This document shows, in pieces, positions 32,166 through 45,195 of a stretch of 64,000 bases of DNA. The notes under the pieces were generated by a model, which searched no databases, was not told the origin of the DNA, and saw only the letters and a program-made list of their open reading frames with translations. Made by a program: the position numbers and the translations under genes. The number at the start of each line of letters is the position of its first letter. The first letter of the stretch is position 1. Origin of the DNA: Acridotheres tristis (Eukaryota > Chordata > Aves > Passeriformes > Sturnidae); contig CM072884.1 in the NCBI GenBank assembly GCA_037013685.1, positions 114,129,730 through 114,193,729 on the forward strand, in the 5' to 3' direction.

Positions 32166-35074
32166 ACTGCTGGGAGTGGCAGTCCAGGATTTCCAGGCTC
32201 CCTCTGGGATCCTGCAGGGCTCCTTTGGGGAAACAGAACTTTGAATCTTTTCTGACAGCACCTTTAGGTCTCTCTGTTTGAGCCCCTCGAAGCAGTGCAC
32301 GAGAGCAATGTTTAAATGATGTCTGGTTGTGTGTTTGCAAAAATCCCCCCAGCCATCCTGGGGGGAAGGAGAAGAGGCCTCTCTTGTTTCTCCCTGATGC
32401 TCCTCCTGCCGAGCACACACGGACTTTTTGTTCCTTGCCCTCCCAGCTGAACTGGGGAGATGCAACCTTGGCTGCTGGGCAGGGAATTCAGCTGTGTGTG
32501 TACAGCTAGCTGAGCCTGGGGAGAGGCAGCTGCACATTCAGCCTCCAAAGGTCAGGGTTTGGGAGGGCTCTCCGTGCCAATCTTTATATTGTGCTGCAGT
32601 TTAACACCTCTGCTCGTGTCTTGGAAACTTGCTGCTTGTATCTTAAATGTTCACAAGACTGAGCTGGAAACTGAAGGTACAGTCGAGCCGATTTTATGTT
32701 AATCACAAATTAAACACAGAACGATGTTCATCATCATTTCTTTATGGTGATAAAGCCTTTTAGGCTAACTGTAAAAATACATTTTTTCCATTTATATTAC
32801 CATTTCAGATTCCCAGGCACCAGGTTATGGGCTGGCCTGTGAACTGCAATATTTAATGGCTTTTAAGTAAGTTTTGCACGTGGCCTTCAGGTGTGCACAG
32901 ATTCTGTGGGGATTCCTGTGCCTTTGGTGAGGAGGTGCAGCCAGGAGCTCAGTTACCCAGTGCAAGTTCTAATAACTTCATAAATCTTCGGGGTATTTTG
33001 GGGAAGTGCAGTTAATTCTTACAGAGAATGATAAAAGCTGACAGCTTGAGAGCTGTGTTTTGTAACAAAATGCCAGTAATCTGGTCATGTACCAAATGGG
33101 ATGATGTAATCATTGAATTTCTTGAGCAAAAATCCTGACATTTTCCTTTGAGTCACATGTGAGCCCCAGCTGGATGAACTCATTTCTCTGGAGCTCTCAG
33201 ACAGACAGACAGGCTCCTGTGATAGTCGGGGCTGGGGTTGGTGTTTTGCATGGACATTTGGTGTAATTTGATTTTTTTAGAGGCAGCTCTCTGCCCTGCA
33301 CCATCACCTGCCTGCAGCCATCCCCATTCTTACCTGTTCTTTTCTTCTCCTTTTTGTCCTGCATCTGTATTTCTTCATTTTAATGGTCTCTTGAGTTTCA
33401 GCATTATCTGGAGGCTGGCAGGTGTTCTCTCCTTCTTATCCTTTGTATTTTGATCTTCATGGGTTTTGTTCTGTTGCTGATTGTAAGGGCCAATCCCAAC
33501 CAGGAAAAGCTTTGTAACTGGAACTGGGTTGTAAAGAGATCTGAAATACTTTAAAAATTTTCTTCCTTGTTAACACCTCTGTTCTTCAGTGTGGGCTTGA
33601 ATTGCAAACAACAGAATGAGCATCAAAGAGAAGAGGGCAGATTTTTTTGTTGGAGTAAAGAAGTGTGGCATGAAGTTACTGTAGGTGTTCAGGGCAGCAC
33701 TCAATTTAAAAGCAGACGTGTAACAAGGCTTTCCCCTATTCTTTTCCAACTGCTCCTTATAGGTGTCTTTTATATATATATACATAATTATTTTTTTAAA
33801 AGTTCTGGTTTGTAAAATTTCTATTCAGAGGAAGAGTTCAAAGCATAAAAGTGTTAAAATAGGTTTTCACATAAGGTCATCTATACTTAAATTCATGGCA
33901 GGACTTTGTGGGTTTTTGAAGTGTTAAAGGACAAAGTTTGGAAACGGCCATTATGGAACCTTCTGAATGTTCTGCTGTTCTATTCTCATTTTATTTCAAA
34001 CCACACTAATATGCTCATGAAAGAACAAACAGCAACCTGCTATTTAACATAATGCATGGGTTTTAAGAAATGTGGCTAAAATCTCATTTTTGTGGATATT
34101 TGCTGCTGAGAAATGAGGAAATGTTATCAAATAATGATGACATGGCCAGAGGAAGAAGGCAAATGCAGTTAATGTTTTGGGTGGGGGTGTTGTGTGGGCA
34201 TTACTGATCAGCTCCAGCTGCTCAGGAACCTCTGGCTTCATTGGGATCAGGGAATCTTTCTCAGGGTTGGAAATTCCCACGGGCCCAGAGCCCTTCAGAT
34301 GGCTTTGGTGAGACAAATTCAAGGCAAATTTTCTTTTCTATTTATATTGGAAATAACAGTATTTCTCTGTAAGCTCAACTTTTAAGACTCAGATTTAGTT
34401 TCCATATTTTATTTCAAAATAATTGTATTAATGTTGGATGTTTGGCCTGTGGAGATCTTTAACTGAATGGGACTGCAGCAGAAGGATGCTCCTGCTGGTG
34501 CTCCCTGCCCTACCTGCTGACAGGAAGCTGAGGTGTTACCCGTGCTCACAATTTGCTTCCTTATCACAGCTGTTATCACAGTCATGTGAATGGAGCTGGA
34601 GCTTGTGCAGCATTTTCACTTGACCAGCTCCATGCTTTTTTTTTTTTAGGTGTTTAGTCATCGTTTTTGCAGAGTCAGAAGTGAAGGATGACCCATAAAT
34701 CCCAGAGCTCTGCTCTTGTGCCACAGGAATAGGAAGTTGTGCAGCTGCAGTCTGGCAGGGATTGTTTGGTGCTGCTCTTTCAGCTCAGCATCTCAATCGG
34801 AGGGCATTGCTTCGAACTCGTGCTGTCTGTGCATGATGCAAGGAGAACAATTTTGCTTTGTGAGGAGGGAAAAAGCTACATCCTTTAGAGTCAAGTGCTC
34901 TCAAGGTTACTCTGAGCTGCTGACAAATGCTATTGTATGGCTCGAAAAATCACTTTATCTCTATTAACTACTGGAGATATTTAACTCAAGGAGTTTTAGA
35001 ATTTCAAACCAAAGCCCTGAGTGCCTCTCCATGAACATGTGGTGCCCATTCCTCTTCTTTCTGGTGAGCAGGGA

Positions 35075-35305
35075 CAGCACCCAGGGAGAGGCTGGAGCTG
35101 GGCCAGGAGGGATTTAGGTTGGATTTTAGGGCAAGGCTCTTCCCCCAGAGGGTGCTGGCACTGCCCAGGCTCCCCAGGGAATGGGCACAGAGCTCCAGGA
35201 GCTGCCAGGGATGCCCAGGCTGGGATTTTGAGGTGTCTGGGCAGGGACAGGGGTGGGACTGGGTGATCCCTGGGGGTTTATTCCAGCTCAGGATATTCTG
35301 GGATT
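35075..35305 (+). mobile_element. CR1-related LINE 3' fragment
   Basis: Nearly the same sequence as 28840-29040 but with a complete end, ggatattctgggattctgtgatt, the CR1-style terminal repeat. Confidence 0.8.
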
Positions 35306-35399
35306 CTGTGATTTTAGGAAATCTGGCAAAGTTTTCTGTTAATCAAACTTTTCATTTAAGTACAGTCTTTGTACAGTAAAATGTGATGAGGGGTCTCTG

Positions 35400-35585
35400 A
35401 GCCTGCAAACAACCCCATTCCACAGAATCCCCAAATCCCCGAGGCTGGCAAAGCCCTCCCAGCCCCTGCAGTCCCAGCTGTGCCCCATGGCCACCTTGTC
35501 ACCCTGAGTGCCACCTCCAGGTGCCACCTGCAGGGATGGGGACCCCAGACCCCCCTGGGCAGCCCCTCCAGTGCTGATCTCTCTG
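35400..35585 (-). mobile_element. CR1 fragment, high-identity group, antisense
   Basis: Begins cacagaatccccaaatcccc, then ggctggcaaagccctcccag through the aggtgccacctgcagggatg segment, and stops early. Confidence 0.8.
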
Positions 35586-36884
35586 TTCGTGGTCAAGGCC
35601 TTGAGGTTTCAATTGGAGAATTCAGAATTTCTCGGGCGAGCTGGTGGGATCTGAGCTGGTTTCCCTTTGCTTGTCTCTTGTGACAGACTTTGGAGTCCTT
35701 GCTCAGAGAGGAGGAGAAATGAAAGGAGCAGGGGTTGGCAGCATTGCTTTTGCCTTGCTGGGCTGTCTTGGAGGCAGGGGAGGAGCTGGAGCTGTGACCT
35801 TTCGGTGCTGGGCTCACAGAGCTGAGCGTGTTGCAGGGAAGCTCAGCCTCACAGGAAGCCTCTGTTCGGCTGCACTCGGTGCTGGGTGGGCTCTGCTGAT
35901 GGCTCAGTAATAAACCTTGTGCCTGTTGTGCCTCGGTGGGGGTTTAAGGACTTTTGTGGAAGTAAAAGGCAGGGAGGATTTTTTGAGGGGTGATAAAGTT
36001 GCTGCAATCAGGAATTCTATGAAACAGCAGAAATAATGTTGCATTTTTTTTCCTGCTCTCTGTGCTTCAGTCAGGAGAATGTTACTGTGGAAAATGTAGC
36101 TCCAAGGAAATCAGGCTGTCCTGCTGGAGTTGCTCAATTCCTAGAGTTTCTAGAATCTGTCCTGGTAATGCCAAGTTCCGGCTTTCCCTGGATTACCTTG
36201 ATGCAATCCTGGATTAAACTGCCTGGGGTTTGTTAGGGAAAGCAAAGCACAGGCTAGTTATTTTTTATTTTGGAGTGGGGGCAGGACAGCAACTACATGT
36301 GTGCAGGGAATATAATCATGCTGAATCTTTTCAATTGGTATGGTAAAATAAGACATTCTGCTTGGGAAGTTCAAACCAGTGACAGAAATTGAGTCCTTGT
36401 GTTTAAAACACCTCCTTCAAAATCCTGCCAGCATTATGAATGAAAGATGCTGACTCAGTTCAGCTTTGTGCACTGAAGTGAGACCCGGGGAACTTGAGCA
36501 CTGAAATTCTGGTGACACTTCATTTCCTTTTGTGGGCAGGTTTATTGTGCTTTACTATCCTTTCCCAGCTTCAGAAGGAAGAAAAAAAAAATGGGAAGAG
36601 AGAAATAAATAAATTCTTATTAAACAAAAGTTCCTTAAATCCTCCCTAGAGATCCTTGTTTGCAATTCCTCTCCATGTGAGATAACTTTTAATGGGAGAG
36701 GTTTGGAAAGGCAGTAAATTCAAGGGCTAGCAGGGGACAGAAGGCTGCAGGTGACCTGGATACCCCCGGGTGCAGCTTCCCAGGCTGGCTTTGCCCTGGT
36801 GGACGAGTTGAATGTGGCACCAGCAGTGTGTGCTTCTGTACCAGCCGTGGGGTGGGTAAGGGGCAGCCCTGGCTTTTCTGGCAG

Positions 36885-37020
36885 TCCCTGAATGGGCTGG
36901 GAGGGACCCCAAATCCCATGGCAGGGACACCTCCCACTGTCCCAATGTCCAAGCTGGCCTTGGGCGCTGCCAGGGATCCAGGGGCAGCCACAGCTGCTCT
37001 GGGCACCCTGTGCCAGTTCT
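36885..37020 (-). mobile_element. CR1 LINE 3' fragment, antisense
   Basis: aatgggctgggagggacccc through gggcaccctgtgccag. It lies about 120 bases from an oppositely oriented CR1 copy, forming an inverted pair. Confidence 0.85.
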
Positions 37021-37139
37021 CTGGGTGTTTGTTCTGGAGCTGGGATCCCCGGGAGGAGCCAGGCTCTGCAGCTGGGAAAGGACCTGGGGAGCAGAGCTCA
37101 GCACAGGAGAGAAATGGAATCCATCTCAGCTGAGACACT

Positions 37140-37395
37140 GCTCAGTCCCTGGAGGGGCAGGGAGGGACAGCACCCAGGGGATGGAGGGACAGCACCCAGG
37201 GAATGGCTCTGAGCTGCCAGAAGGAAGGCTCCTGTTGGATATTAGGAAGGAATTGTTCCCTGGGAGGAATTCCCAGAGCAGCTGTGGCTGCCCCTGCATC
37301 CCTGGAATGTTCAGGTCCAGGTTGGACACTGGGGCTGGAGCAGCCTGGGACGGTGGATGAGCTTTAAGGCCCCTTTCAATCCAGACCATCCTGTG
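37140..37395 (+). mobile_element. CR1 LINE 3' fragment
   Basis: Includes two copies of ggagggacagcacccagggg and ends gaccatcctgtgatttgg. Confidence 0.9.
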
Positions 37396-37954
37396 ATTTG
37401 GAACATTCACCTGTTGAGTTCTGTTGTTATCCCTCTACATTATTATGAAACCAAGTGAATACATTCTACCAATAATTCCATCTTGCATTGGCTTGGCTCT
37501 GTCTCTCATTAAAGATTAACAACTTTGTTCTGTGAAGATTTAAATAGAAACAAAGCCTTGTTGTGACAGAAGGAAGCAGAGCTGTTACCTGGTTCAGTGC
37601 TTTCTACCTTTCTTTTGATTTGTAGATCTCTAAAATAAGCATTCTGAGGATGTGCACTTGGGTTGATGTACATGAACCTAATATTAGACTTGATTTTCTT
37701 TATTTTTACAAGTTACCTGGAGGTTTCCTGTTTTGTCTTTGAGCTAGGGGAAAGCACACACATAAATTCTCAGGGTATCTCATTCTTGTTTTCCTGAGAA
37801 AAATGCTTCAGCTGAGGTGCTTGTTGGCCTACAGGAGGGAGGTTGGATCTTTTTATGGTTCTGCACATCAGGAAACCTAGAGCAGGAGTGGCTTCATCTG
37901 CACATGGTGACAGCCAGATCACTGCACTGTCCTGAGAGCTTACAGGACCCACAT

Positions 37955-38415
37955 TCCACAGAATCCCCAAATCCCCGGGGCTGGCAAAGCCCTCCCAGCC
38001 CCTGCAGTCCCAGCTGTGCCCCATGGCCACCTTGGCACCCTGAGTGCCACCTCCAGGTGCCACCTGCAGGGATGGGCACTCCAAAGCTCCCTGGGCAGCC
38101 CCTGCCAAGGCCTGAGCTCCCTTTCCATGGGGAAATTCCTGCTGCTGTCCAAGCTGAGCCTGCCCTGGCCCAGCCTGAGGCCGTTCCCTCTCCTCCTGTC
38201 CCTGTTCCCTGGAGCAGAGCCCGACCCCCCCTCCCTGCCCCTCCTGCCAGGGACTTGTGCAGAGCCACAAGGTCCCCCCTGAGCCTCCTTTTCTCCAGCC
38301 TCAGCCCCTTTCCAGCTCCCTCAGCCCCTCCTGGGGCTCCAGCCCCTTCCCAGCTCCGTTCCCTGCCCTGGGCACCTCCAGCCCCTCCAGGGCTCTCTGG
38401 CTGTGGTTCATGTGC
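37955..38415 (-). mobile_element. CR1 fragment, high-identity group, antisense
   Basis: About 460 bases from attccacagaatccccaaat to ctccagggctctctggctgt. Almost identical over 300 bases to 60815-61200 and to the reverse complement of 43225-43775. Confidence 0.9.
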
Positions 38416-39829
38416 AGGTGCCCCTGTGGAGCTGATGTGTTCTGTGACTGCTTCACCTCCCCGGAGTATTCCCTGATAAACTCTTCCGAGGGCCATGGAA
38501 ATATGAGTGGGGTTGGCCTGTTGGAGGGAGTGTATCAGTGTGGCAAAGTCTCATGGAAATGCTGTTCCAGAGGAGAGAGGCTGCTGGAGTGATGTCCTGG
38601 CACAGTAACAAAGGGTGCACACCTGGGTCTGCCTGTTTATCTGCTCCTGCTTATCAGATTTGTTTTCAGCTGCCTGACTTCTGTACAGAACTCAGATTTA
38701 CACTGTGTTCTGGATCACAGCACTGAACAGAATTTTCTCCTCCCACTAGGAATAGGGCTAAATTTGTTGGGAAAGTATTTGGCATTTGTATCCAATTTGT
38801 TCTGTTTGAAAAATATCTCCACAGCTGGTTGCTATAGAATCATTCTATTCCTTCCAGATTCAATGTTTAGTGTTGGATACAGTGGGGAAGTTATTGGCAA
38901 GGTAACTGAAAAAAAAAAAGTGTGAAGTTTTGTCCCTGGGGATGGTGCTGGCTCGGTGCCTCCTTGCAGGACTCCTTTATTCCTGGTTTTCAATGGCTGG
39001 CAGGAACAGTGCTGGTGGATCTCTGACCTCTGGCACTGTGCATCTGGTTACTCATATTTTTGGCCAGGCTGTTACATTTTAATGTTATGGCTCATTTTTT
39101 TTTTTCCCTCTTAGATCTCTGTGTATCTGTTCAGTCTGTCCAGTCTAGGGAGAAGCATTTAAAAAATGAGGTTTGTCTGAGTTTGTTATGGGTCTCAAAC
39201 ACTGAACTTTGCATCTAAACCAAATTAAATCTCACTTGCAACTGTGAGATCCTGCTTGGAATATCTATTATTCCCCCCCTCAGTTGTTTTTTGGTTGATT
39301 TTTTTTTTTTTTTTTCTGTGTGGTGTTTTTTTTTCCATAATGCTTAAGTCACACATTATTTTCTATGTGTTACTGAGGCTTGATACTCTGCAACTGCCGT
39401 TTTCCAAAGCAGATCAATTCTTCTGTCATACAGTGTTTTCCAGGGTTCCACTGAATTCCCATGTGCAATCCCCTGGAGTATAAGATTTGAAGGTTTTGCC
39501 TATCTCATCAAAGCTTTTTTATTATTTAGGGAAACCAGGGTGTGGGCAGGGTGCTTCATGCCCTTCCTGCTGTATCCCTGCAGGATTTATTAGCAATGTT
39601 CTCCCCAGGGTTTGGGGGAAGCCACGTGTGCTGCTTGCCTGTTCAGGCAGGTGTGTTTGGATGTGCCTTTACATTCTGCATGTTTTATTTAGAAGTGGTC
39701 TAACAACTTCCTGAACTGTCAGCAATGAAATGAATTTCAAAGAAAGACTCACAGAAGACTCTTCAAATTTTGAAGTAGATGAGCAAAACACAAAGCTTAG
39801 TCCTGTGTGTGGCCTGATTTGGGCTACTG

Positions 39830-39980
39830 GCACAGGGTGCCCAGAGCTGCCCCTGGATCCCTGGCAGTGCCCAAGGCCAGCTTGGACATTGGGGACAGTG
39901 GGAGGTGTCCCTGCCATGGAATGGGATGGGATGAGCTTTAGGGTCCCTCCCAACCCAAACCTTGTGGAATTCTGGGATTT
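39830..39980 (+). mobile_element. CR1 LINE 3' fragment
   Basis: Short sense copy with a deletion at cccagagctgcccctggatc, ending ccttgtggaattctggg. Confidence 0.85.
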
Positions 39981-41289
39981 CTGGCTTCAGCTCTGCTGTG
40001 CCAATCTGTGTTTGAGGAAGTTTTGTCTCCCTTTTCCGTGGTGGTTCTTGGGTGTCTCCCCAGTGTCCCCTGCCAGGTTTCAGTGCACATTGTCCCGTGG
40101 TGCTGCATTTCCTCCTCAGCCTGCAGGATTTGCTCTCTTGCCCAGTGTCTTTGCCTCATTCCATCCTGATTCTCCCAGTTGGTACCTGCAGTTCCTGGAG
40201 GATTTTAGCAGTGCTCTGACACTGTCCTGCCTGCTGGCAGCCAGGATTTGGGAGGCCCCTGCAGGCCCTCATTTGGGGCTCTGAAACAGGAACCTTCCAC
40301 AAAGCTGAGGCAATGAGCTCAGGATTGGAAGATGCTGATTTTTCTGCTGGGCCCAATTCAAGAATCTTTCTCTTTTGTTCATGTCCTGAAGGAGCAGGAG
40401 GTGCTGCTTGGGTTTCATTTCCCTTTTCTTCTTACTCCTCAGGCATTCCAATTCCCAGCTGTCCAAGCAATGATTAAAAGAGCCACAGACAAACAGAAAC
40501 CCCAATACTTGTGTTATTCCTTCATTTGTCCTCATTTCAATACCAAGAGTTGAAACAATTAGTAAGATTCTTCAGCAGGGTTGGAAGCCGTGAGCTGTTG
40601 CCATATAGAGCTTCTGTAGCTTGAAAGTTGTCATGGATAATATTTGCTGGAGAGCTACAAATGAAAAGGGAAAAGGGCAGAAATGTGTGAGTAAATGGCC
40701 TCTTCAGTGTAGAGTGTGAGGGCATCTCTTGCTGGGGGCCTTAACAGCTGCTGCTGTTTTCTCCTTTAAACATATGAAGTGGCCTTTTTTTACTGGATTT
40801 TTTTTTCTGATGTAATTTGGGGTTTTCTGCTTGAAAGTTGCACCAGTCCAGCTGAAGATTTGGAGGAGCACTGAGTGCTTGGGTTCTCAAACTGTCAGCA
40901 GCATTCAATCAGATGAGAACTGAGGCATGTTCATGTAGTTTTATCTCTACAGGTACTTAATTATTCATTTCAATGAGAAAGCAAAGTGGATTTGATGTAA
41001 TAAATGCTCCGTGGGGCCTGGTCTGGCTGGTCACAGCTTGGGAACTGAGCACATCACCTGGAAAATGCTGTGGATCATCCTTGGCATGTTCAGTGCCTCT
41101 CTTGGTTCTGCTTTAGGAAAGTACAAAGTGCTGCCGTGGGGTTGGGACAACCCTGGGATGAATCCAGGCTGGGATGAGCAGATGGAGCAGCCCTGGGAGA
41201 GCTGGACCTGCCCCAGCCCAGAGACCCCGTGCCCAGTGTGGGATCAGCAAAGGGATTGGGATTGTGTCCCTGTGCCCCCTCAGGTGTGA

Positions 41290-41850
41290 CCCCACCTGGA
41301 TCCTGCATCCAGCCCTGTCCCAGCTTGGGGAGGAGCTGGAGCTGCTGCAGAGAGCCCAGAGGAGGCAGCAGGATGAGCAGAGGGATGGAGCAGCTCTGCT
41401 GGGAGGAAAGGCTGGCACAGCTGGGATTGTTCAGCCTGGAGAGGAGAAGCTTTGGGCTGAGCTCAGGGTGGCCTTGCAGGGCCTGAAGGAGCTGCAGGAA
41501 CCATGGAGAGAGACAATTGCCAAGGGATGGAGGGACAGCACCCAGGGAATGGAGGGACAGCACCCAGGGGATGGAGGGACAGCACCCAGGGGATGGAGGG
41601 ACAGCACCCAGGGGATGGAGGGACAGCACCCAGGGGATGGAGGGACAGCACCCAGGGAATGGCCTCAAACTGAAAAATTACAGATTTAGATCAGATATTA
41701 GGAAAAAATTCCTCCCTGGCACAGGGTGCCCAGAGCAGCTGTGGCTGCCCCTGGATCCCTGGCAGTGCCCAAGGCCAGGTTGGACACTGGGACAGTGGGA
41801 GGTGTCCCTGCCATGGCACTGGATGAGCTGAAGGTCTTTTCCAAACCATT
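41290..41850 (+). mobile_element. CR1 LINE, longest sense fragment in window
   Basis: Extends 560 bases: the gagctgctgcagagagcccagaggagg and attgttcagcctggagaggagaagctttgggctgagctc blocks (upstream CR1 3' UTR), an internal 22-bp array, then the usual ggttggacactgggacagtgg end. No reverse-transcriptase region is present. Confidence 0.9.
41517..41662. repeat. 22-bp minisatellite inside CR1
   Basis: Six near-perfect copies of ggatggagggacagcacccagg. Other CR1 copies in the window have one or two of this unit (37165, 56210, 59438), so this insertion expanded after landing. Confidence 0.95.
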
Positions 41851-42744
41851 CTCTTGTTCTATATATTCATTTTCCTGGTGTCAGTGGTGGTTGAGTGTTG
41901 TTACCCTTTCCTTTCCCCAAAGGGGGACAAGTTAGTTTTGAGGCAGAAGTTCAGATTCCTTCCTCTGTAAGTAGCCAACTCTCCACCCCAGCGAGTTCAT
42001 TTTGGGTTTTCTCTTCACTTCAAGCACCAGTAAACTCCTGTGCTACTTTTCAGGAGAATTGACAACTTCACTGCTGATTTTGAGAAAGGAGTTTTTTACT
42101 GATGAAGGTTTGACTGTAAGTGCTTCAGTCTAGGGTGGTTTTGAATAGTTGATATATTGACAATTGAATTTTTCCTGCAAAATGTCTTCAGGTTCCACTT
42201 CTGCAGCCAGGTGACTGCCATAAACTCTTACTTGCTGATTCAGAAGGTAATGATTGATGAAGTTGTGGATTCATCATTAGAATGCCAGTTTTCATTTTGA
42301 GGTCTCAACTCAGAAGGTAAATACCCAGAAATGTATTTTTAGCGTGCAGAGTTTATTTTGGAGATGCTGGCAGTTGCCAGCTCGTGGAGAATGCTGTGCT
42401 GGAGCCAGGGGCAGGGCTGAGGCACAGCCCCTGCTCCTCACTCTGCCTCCCCAGCTGGCCCCGGGCCCTGTGGGCATTGCTCTGGTGCCGCAGCAAGTGG
42501 CCCTCGAGCCATGTCCTGGTGGAGTCACAAGGCTGCTGCCGAGGCAGATTGTCCTGATTTTTAACAAGCCAGATGGAGAAATAAAGGAATCCTGATCCAC
42601 AGTCAGGGGTGACAGCGGCTTCTGAAATCACCTGGATGAGTTGGGATGGTCAGGTTTAATCCACTGCTGCAAGTATGAGCTATAAATTGTGCAGCTTGTT
42701 CCTGCTGTGCTAGAAATTGTAGAAACCTTTCATATCTGTCATTG

Positions 42745-42850
42745 TCAGGCACTGATCTCTGCTCCCTGTGAGCAAGGACAGGGCCTGAGGGAACAGCTCG
42801 AGCTGGCTCAGGGAGGTCTGGGCTCCAGATCAGGAAAGGGTTCTCTCAAA
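42745..42850 (+). mobile_element. Short CR1 fragment
   Basis: cactgatctctgctccctgtgagcaaggacagggcctgagggaac followed by aggaaagggttct fits the internal part of a CR1 3' region. Confidence 0.55.
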
Positions 42851-43224
42851 GCTGCAGTCAAGGCAAGTCAGACCCGAAAGGAAACTTCTGTCTCCAGATG
42901 ATTGTTGTGTGGTGGGTGTAGCCCCATCCTCTGAGCAGCTCTGATCTCTGCCCAGAGGTGTGAGCCTTGCAAAGCTCAGTCTTGGGGAGGCTCGGCTGCA
43001 GGGCTGTAAGAGCTGTGGGAGCTGGAGGGAGGAAAGGGATGGGTTGTGTTTATACCGTGGAGCTGCTGCATCCTGCCCTTCTTGCTCTTCATCATTCCTC
43101 GGCCCTCCTCTCCCTGACTTCTCTTTATGATGTTTCTTCACTTCACTGCCTTTCTTATCTTCCTGCCTTTGCTGAGGAAACATCCTGGCTTGGATCAGCT
43201 CCAGTTGGTCCAGCAGGAGCAGGG

Positions 43225-43775
43225 CTGGGATTGTCCCCCAAGGGCTGGGATTGTCCCCAAGGGCTGGGATTGTCCCCTGTGCTGGCACTGAGACCCTCGA
43301 GGGCTGTGTCCAGTTGTGGCTCCTGCAGGAGAGCCCTGGAGGGGCTGGAGGTGCCCAGGGCAGGGAACGGAGCTGGGAAGGGGCTGGAGCCCCAGGAGGG
43401 GCTGAGGGAGCTGGGAAGGGGCTGAGGCTGGAGAAAAGGAGGCTCAGGGGGGACCTTGTGGCTCTGCACAAGTCCCTGGCAGGAGGGGCAGGGAGGGGGG
43501 GTCGGGCTCTGCTCCAGGGAACAGGGACAGGAGGAGAGGGAACGGCCTCAGGCTGGGCCAGGGCAGGCTCAGCTTGGACAGCAGCAGGAATTTCCCCATG
43601 GAAAGGGAGCTCAGGCCTTGGCAGGGGCTGCCCAGGGAGCTTTGGAGTGCCCATCCCTGCAGGTGGCACCTGGAGGTGGCACTCAGGGTGCCAAGGTGGC
43701 CATGGGGCACAGCTGGGACTGCAGGGGCTGGGAGGGCTTTGCCAGCCCCGGGGATTTGGGGATTCTCCCTTGAGG
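43225..43775 (+). mobile_element. CR1 fragment, high-identity group, sense
   Basis: Reverse complement of the element at 37955-38415, extended upstream by cctggaggggctggaggtgc. Ends ccggggatttggggattctc. It is preceded by three copies of the 16-17-base unit agggctgggattgtccc. Confidence 0.9.
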
Positions 43776-44934
43776 CTGCAGAGTTCAGGGTGGCTCTGTA
43801 GGAACCAGCACACAGCATCAGGAGGATCAGGCTGTGCCATCCCAGGGGAACAATTTGTGGGTGTACTCGGGCACTGATTATCAGTCAGCATGTTAAAAAC
43901 TTGCAAATGTGAGGTTTTAAGGAGGAGGTTTGTTTTCACAGCTGCCTTGGCTTTCTTCTTGAATCAAACTTGAAAGGTTTTTTAGATCTATTATGTTGGG
44001 AAATCAGCATCATGTTACAATTTTGCAATTGGATTTTTTTTTCCCGGTCCAAGGTTGCCCCACAACCTTGTAGCAAATTTTCCTGATTACAGGGAACTGC
44101 AAACCAGTCGACTTTTGAAGTACCCACAGGGGAGAAATTTGTGAGCTACAGTAAACAAACCTTCCCAGGCCACAGATTTGTGACTTACAGTAAATAAACC
44201 ATTAGCACTAACAACAGCCTTAATGTTCCTATCCTCTTGCAGGAAAGGAATTTTTATCCTGGAAAGATATATTAAAGCATTTCAGGACAGGAAAATGACT
44301 CTTTGCAGTTTTATTAACTGTCCAGACTTCCTGGGTCATTTGGAGAAGGAGCATAACAAAGTTTTCCAGAGCCAGCATGGAAAATGCCTGTGCTCCTGGT
44401 GCCTCCCCCACAGCCTGCATCCTTCAGAGCAGCTCCAAATTCCTGTGTAGTGAGGATTAGCATCTCTTCCTGCACTGTTTGATTTTTTTTTTTTAAAAAG
44501 ACCCTGTCTTCCATATCTAGATTTTTCCTTGGAGTAGGTGGTTTTGTGTGTGTGTCCTTGCTCTCTCCTACATGGCCTGAAGTGATTCCCAGAAATTCAG
44601 AGTGGCTGGAGCTTGGTGACACTTTGAGCCATCCTGTTGCTCCCTCAGTGGCTCAGGGGTGCTGCTGTGGGGCAGAGCTGGAGCTGGAATCTGCCTTGCA
44701 ATAAATCTTGCCTTGACCTGTGGCTTTGTGCAGGGACAAACCTGAACCTCACTCTCTGTTTGCTTTGGGGAAATCTTGTTCCATAAATCCTCCCCCCTCA
44801 AGTCCAGTGAAATACATGGGAGGTCTTCCCTTGTTTTGTGTCTCTTTTGCTCATTTCTTTGCTGTCTGAACTTGTCATTACCACTGGTAATGCATCCAGC
44901 ACGATTATTCCTGCCCTTGTATCTCACCATTAGA

Positions 44935-45195
44935 AGAGGGCAGGGCTGGATGGGATTTTGGGAATTAGGAATTGTTCCCTGGCAGGGTGGGCAGGGCTGG
45001 ATGGGATTTTGGGAATTAGGAATTGTTCCCTGGCAGGGTGGGCAGGGCTGGCACAGGGTGCCCAGAGCAGCTGTGGCTGCCCCTGGATCCCTGGCAGTGC
45101 CCAAGGCCAGGCTGGACATTGGGACAGTGGGAGGTGTCCCTGCCCAGGTACAATGGGATGAGCTTTCGGATCCCTCCCCACCCAAAACATTCAGT
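44935..45195 (+). mobile_element. CR1 LINE 3' fragment with internal duplication
   Basis: The ggctggatgggattttgggaattaggaattgttccctggcagggtgggca segment occurs twice in tandem (period about 57 bases) before the normal 3' end. Confidence 0.9.

Noticed and set aside
42830..43939. 369-codon minus-strand ORF (and similar at 37817-38476 and 60911-61671)
   Set aside because: Runs through CR1 3' fragments. The same incidental frame appears at each copy, so the match is between transposons, not genes.
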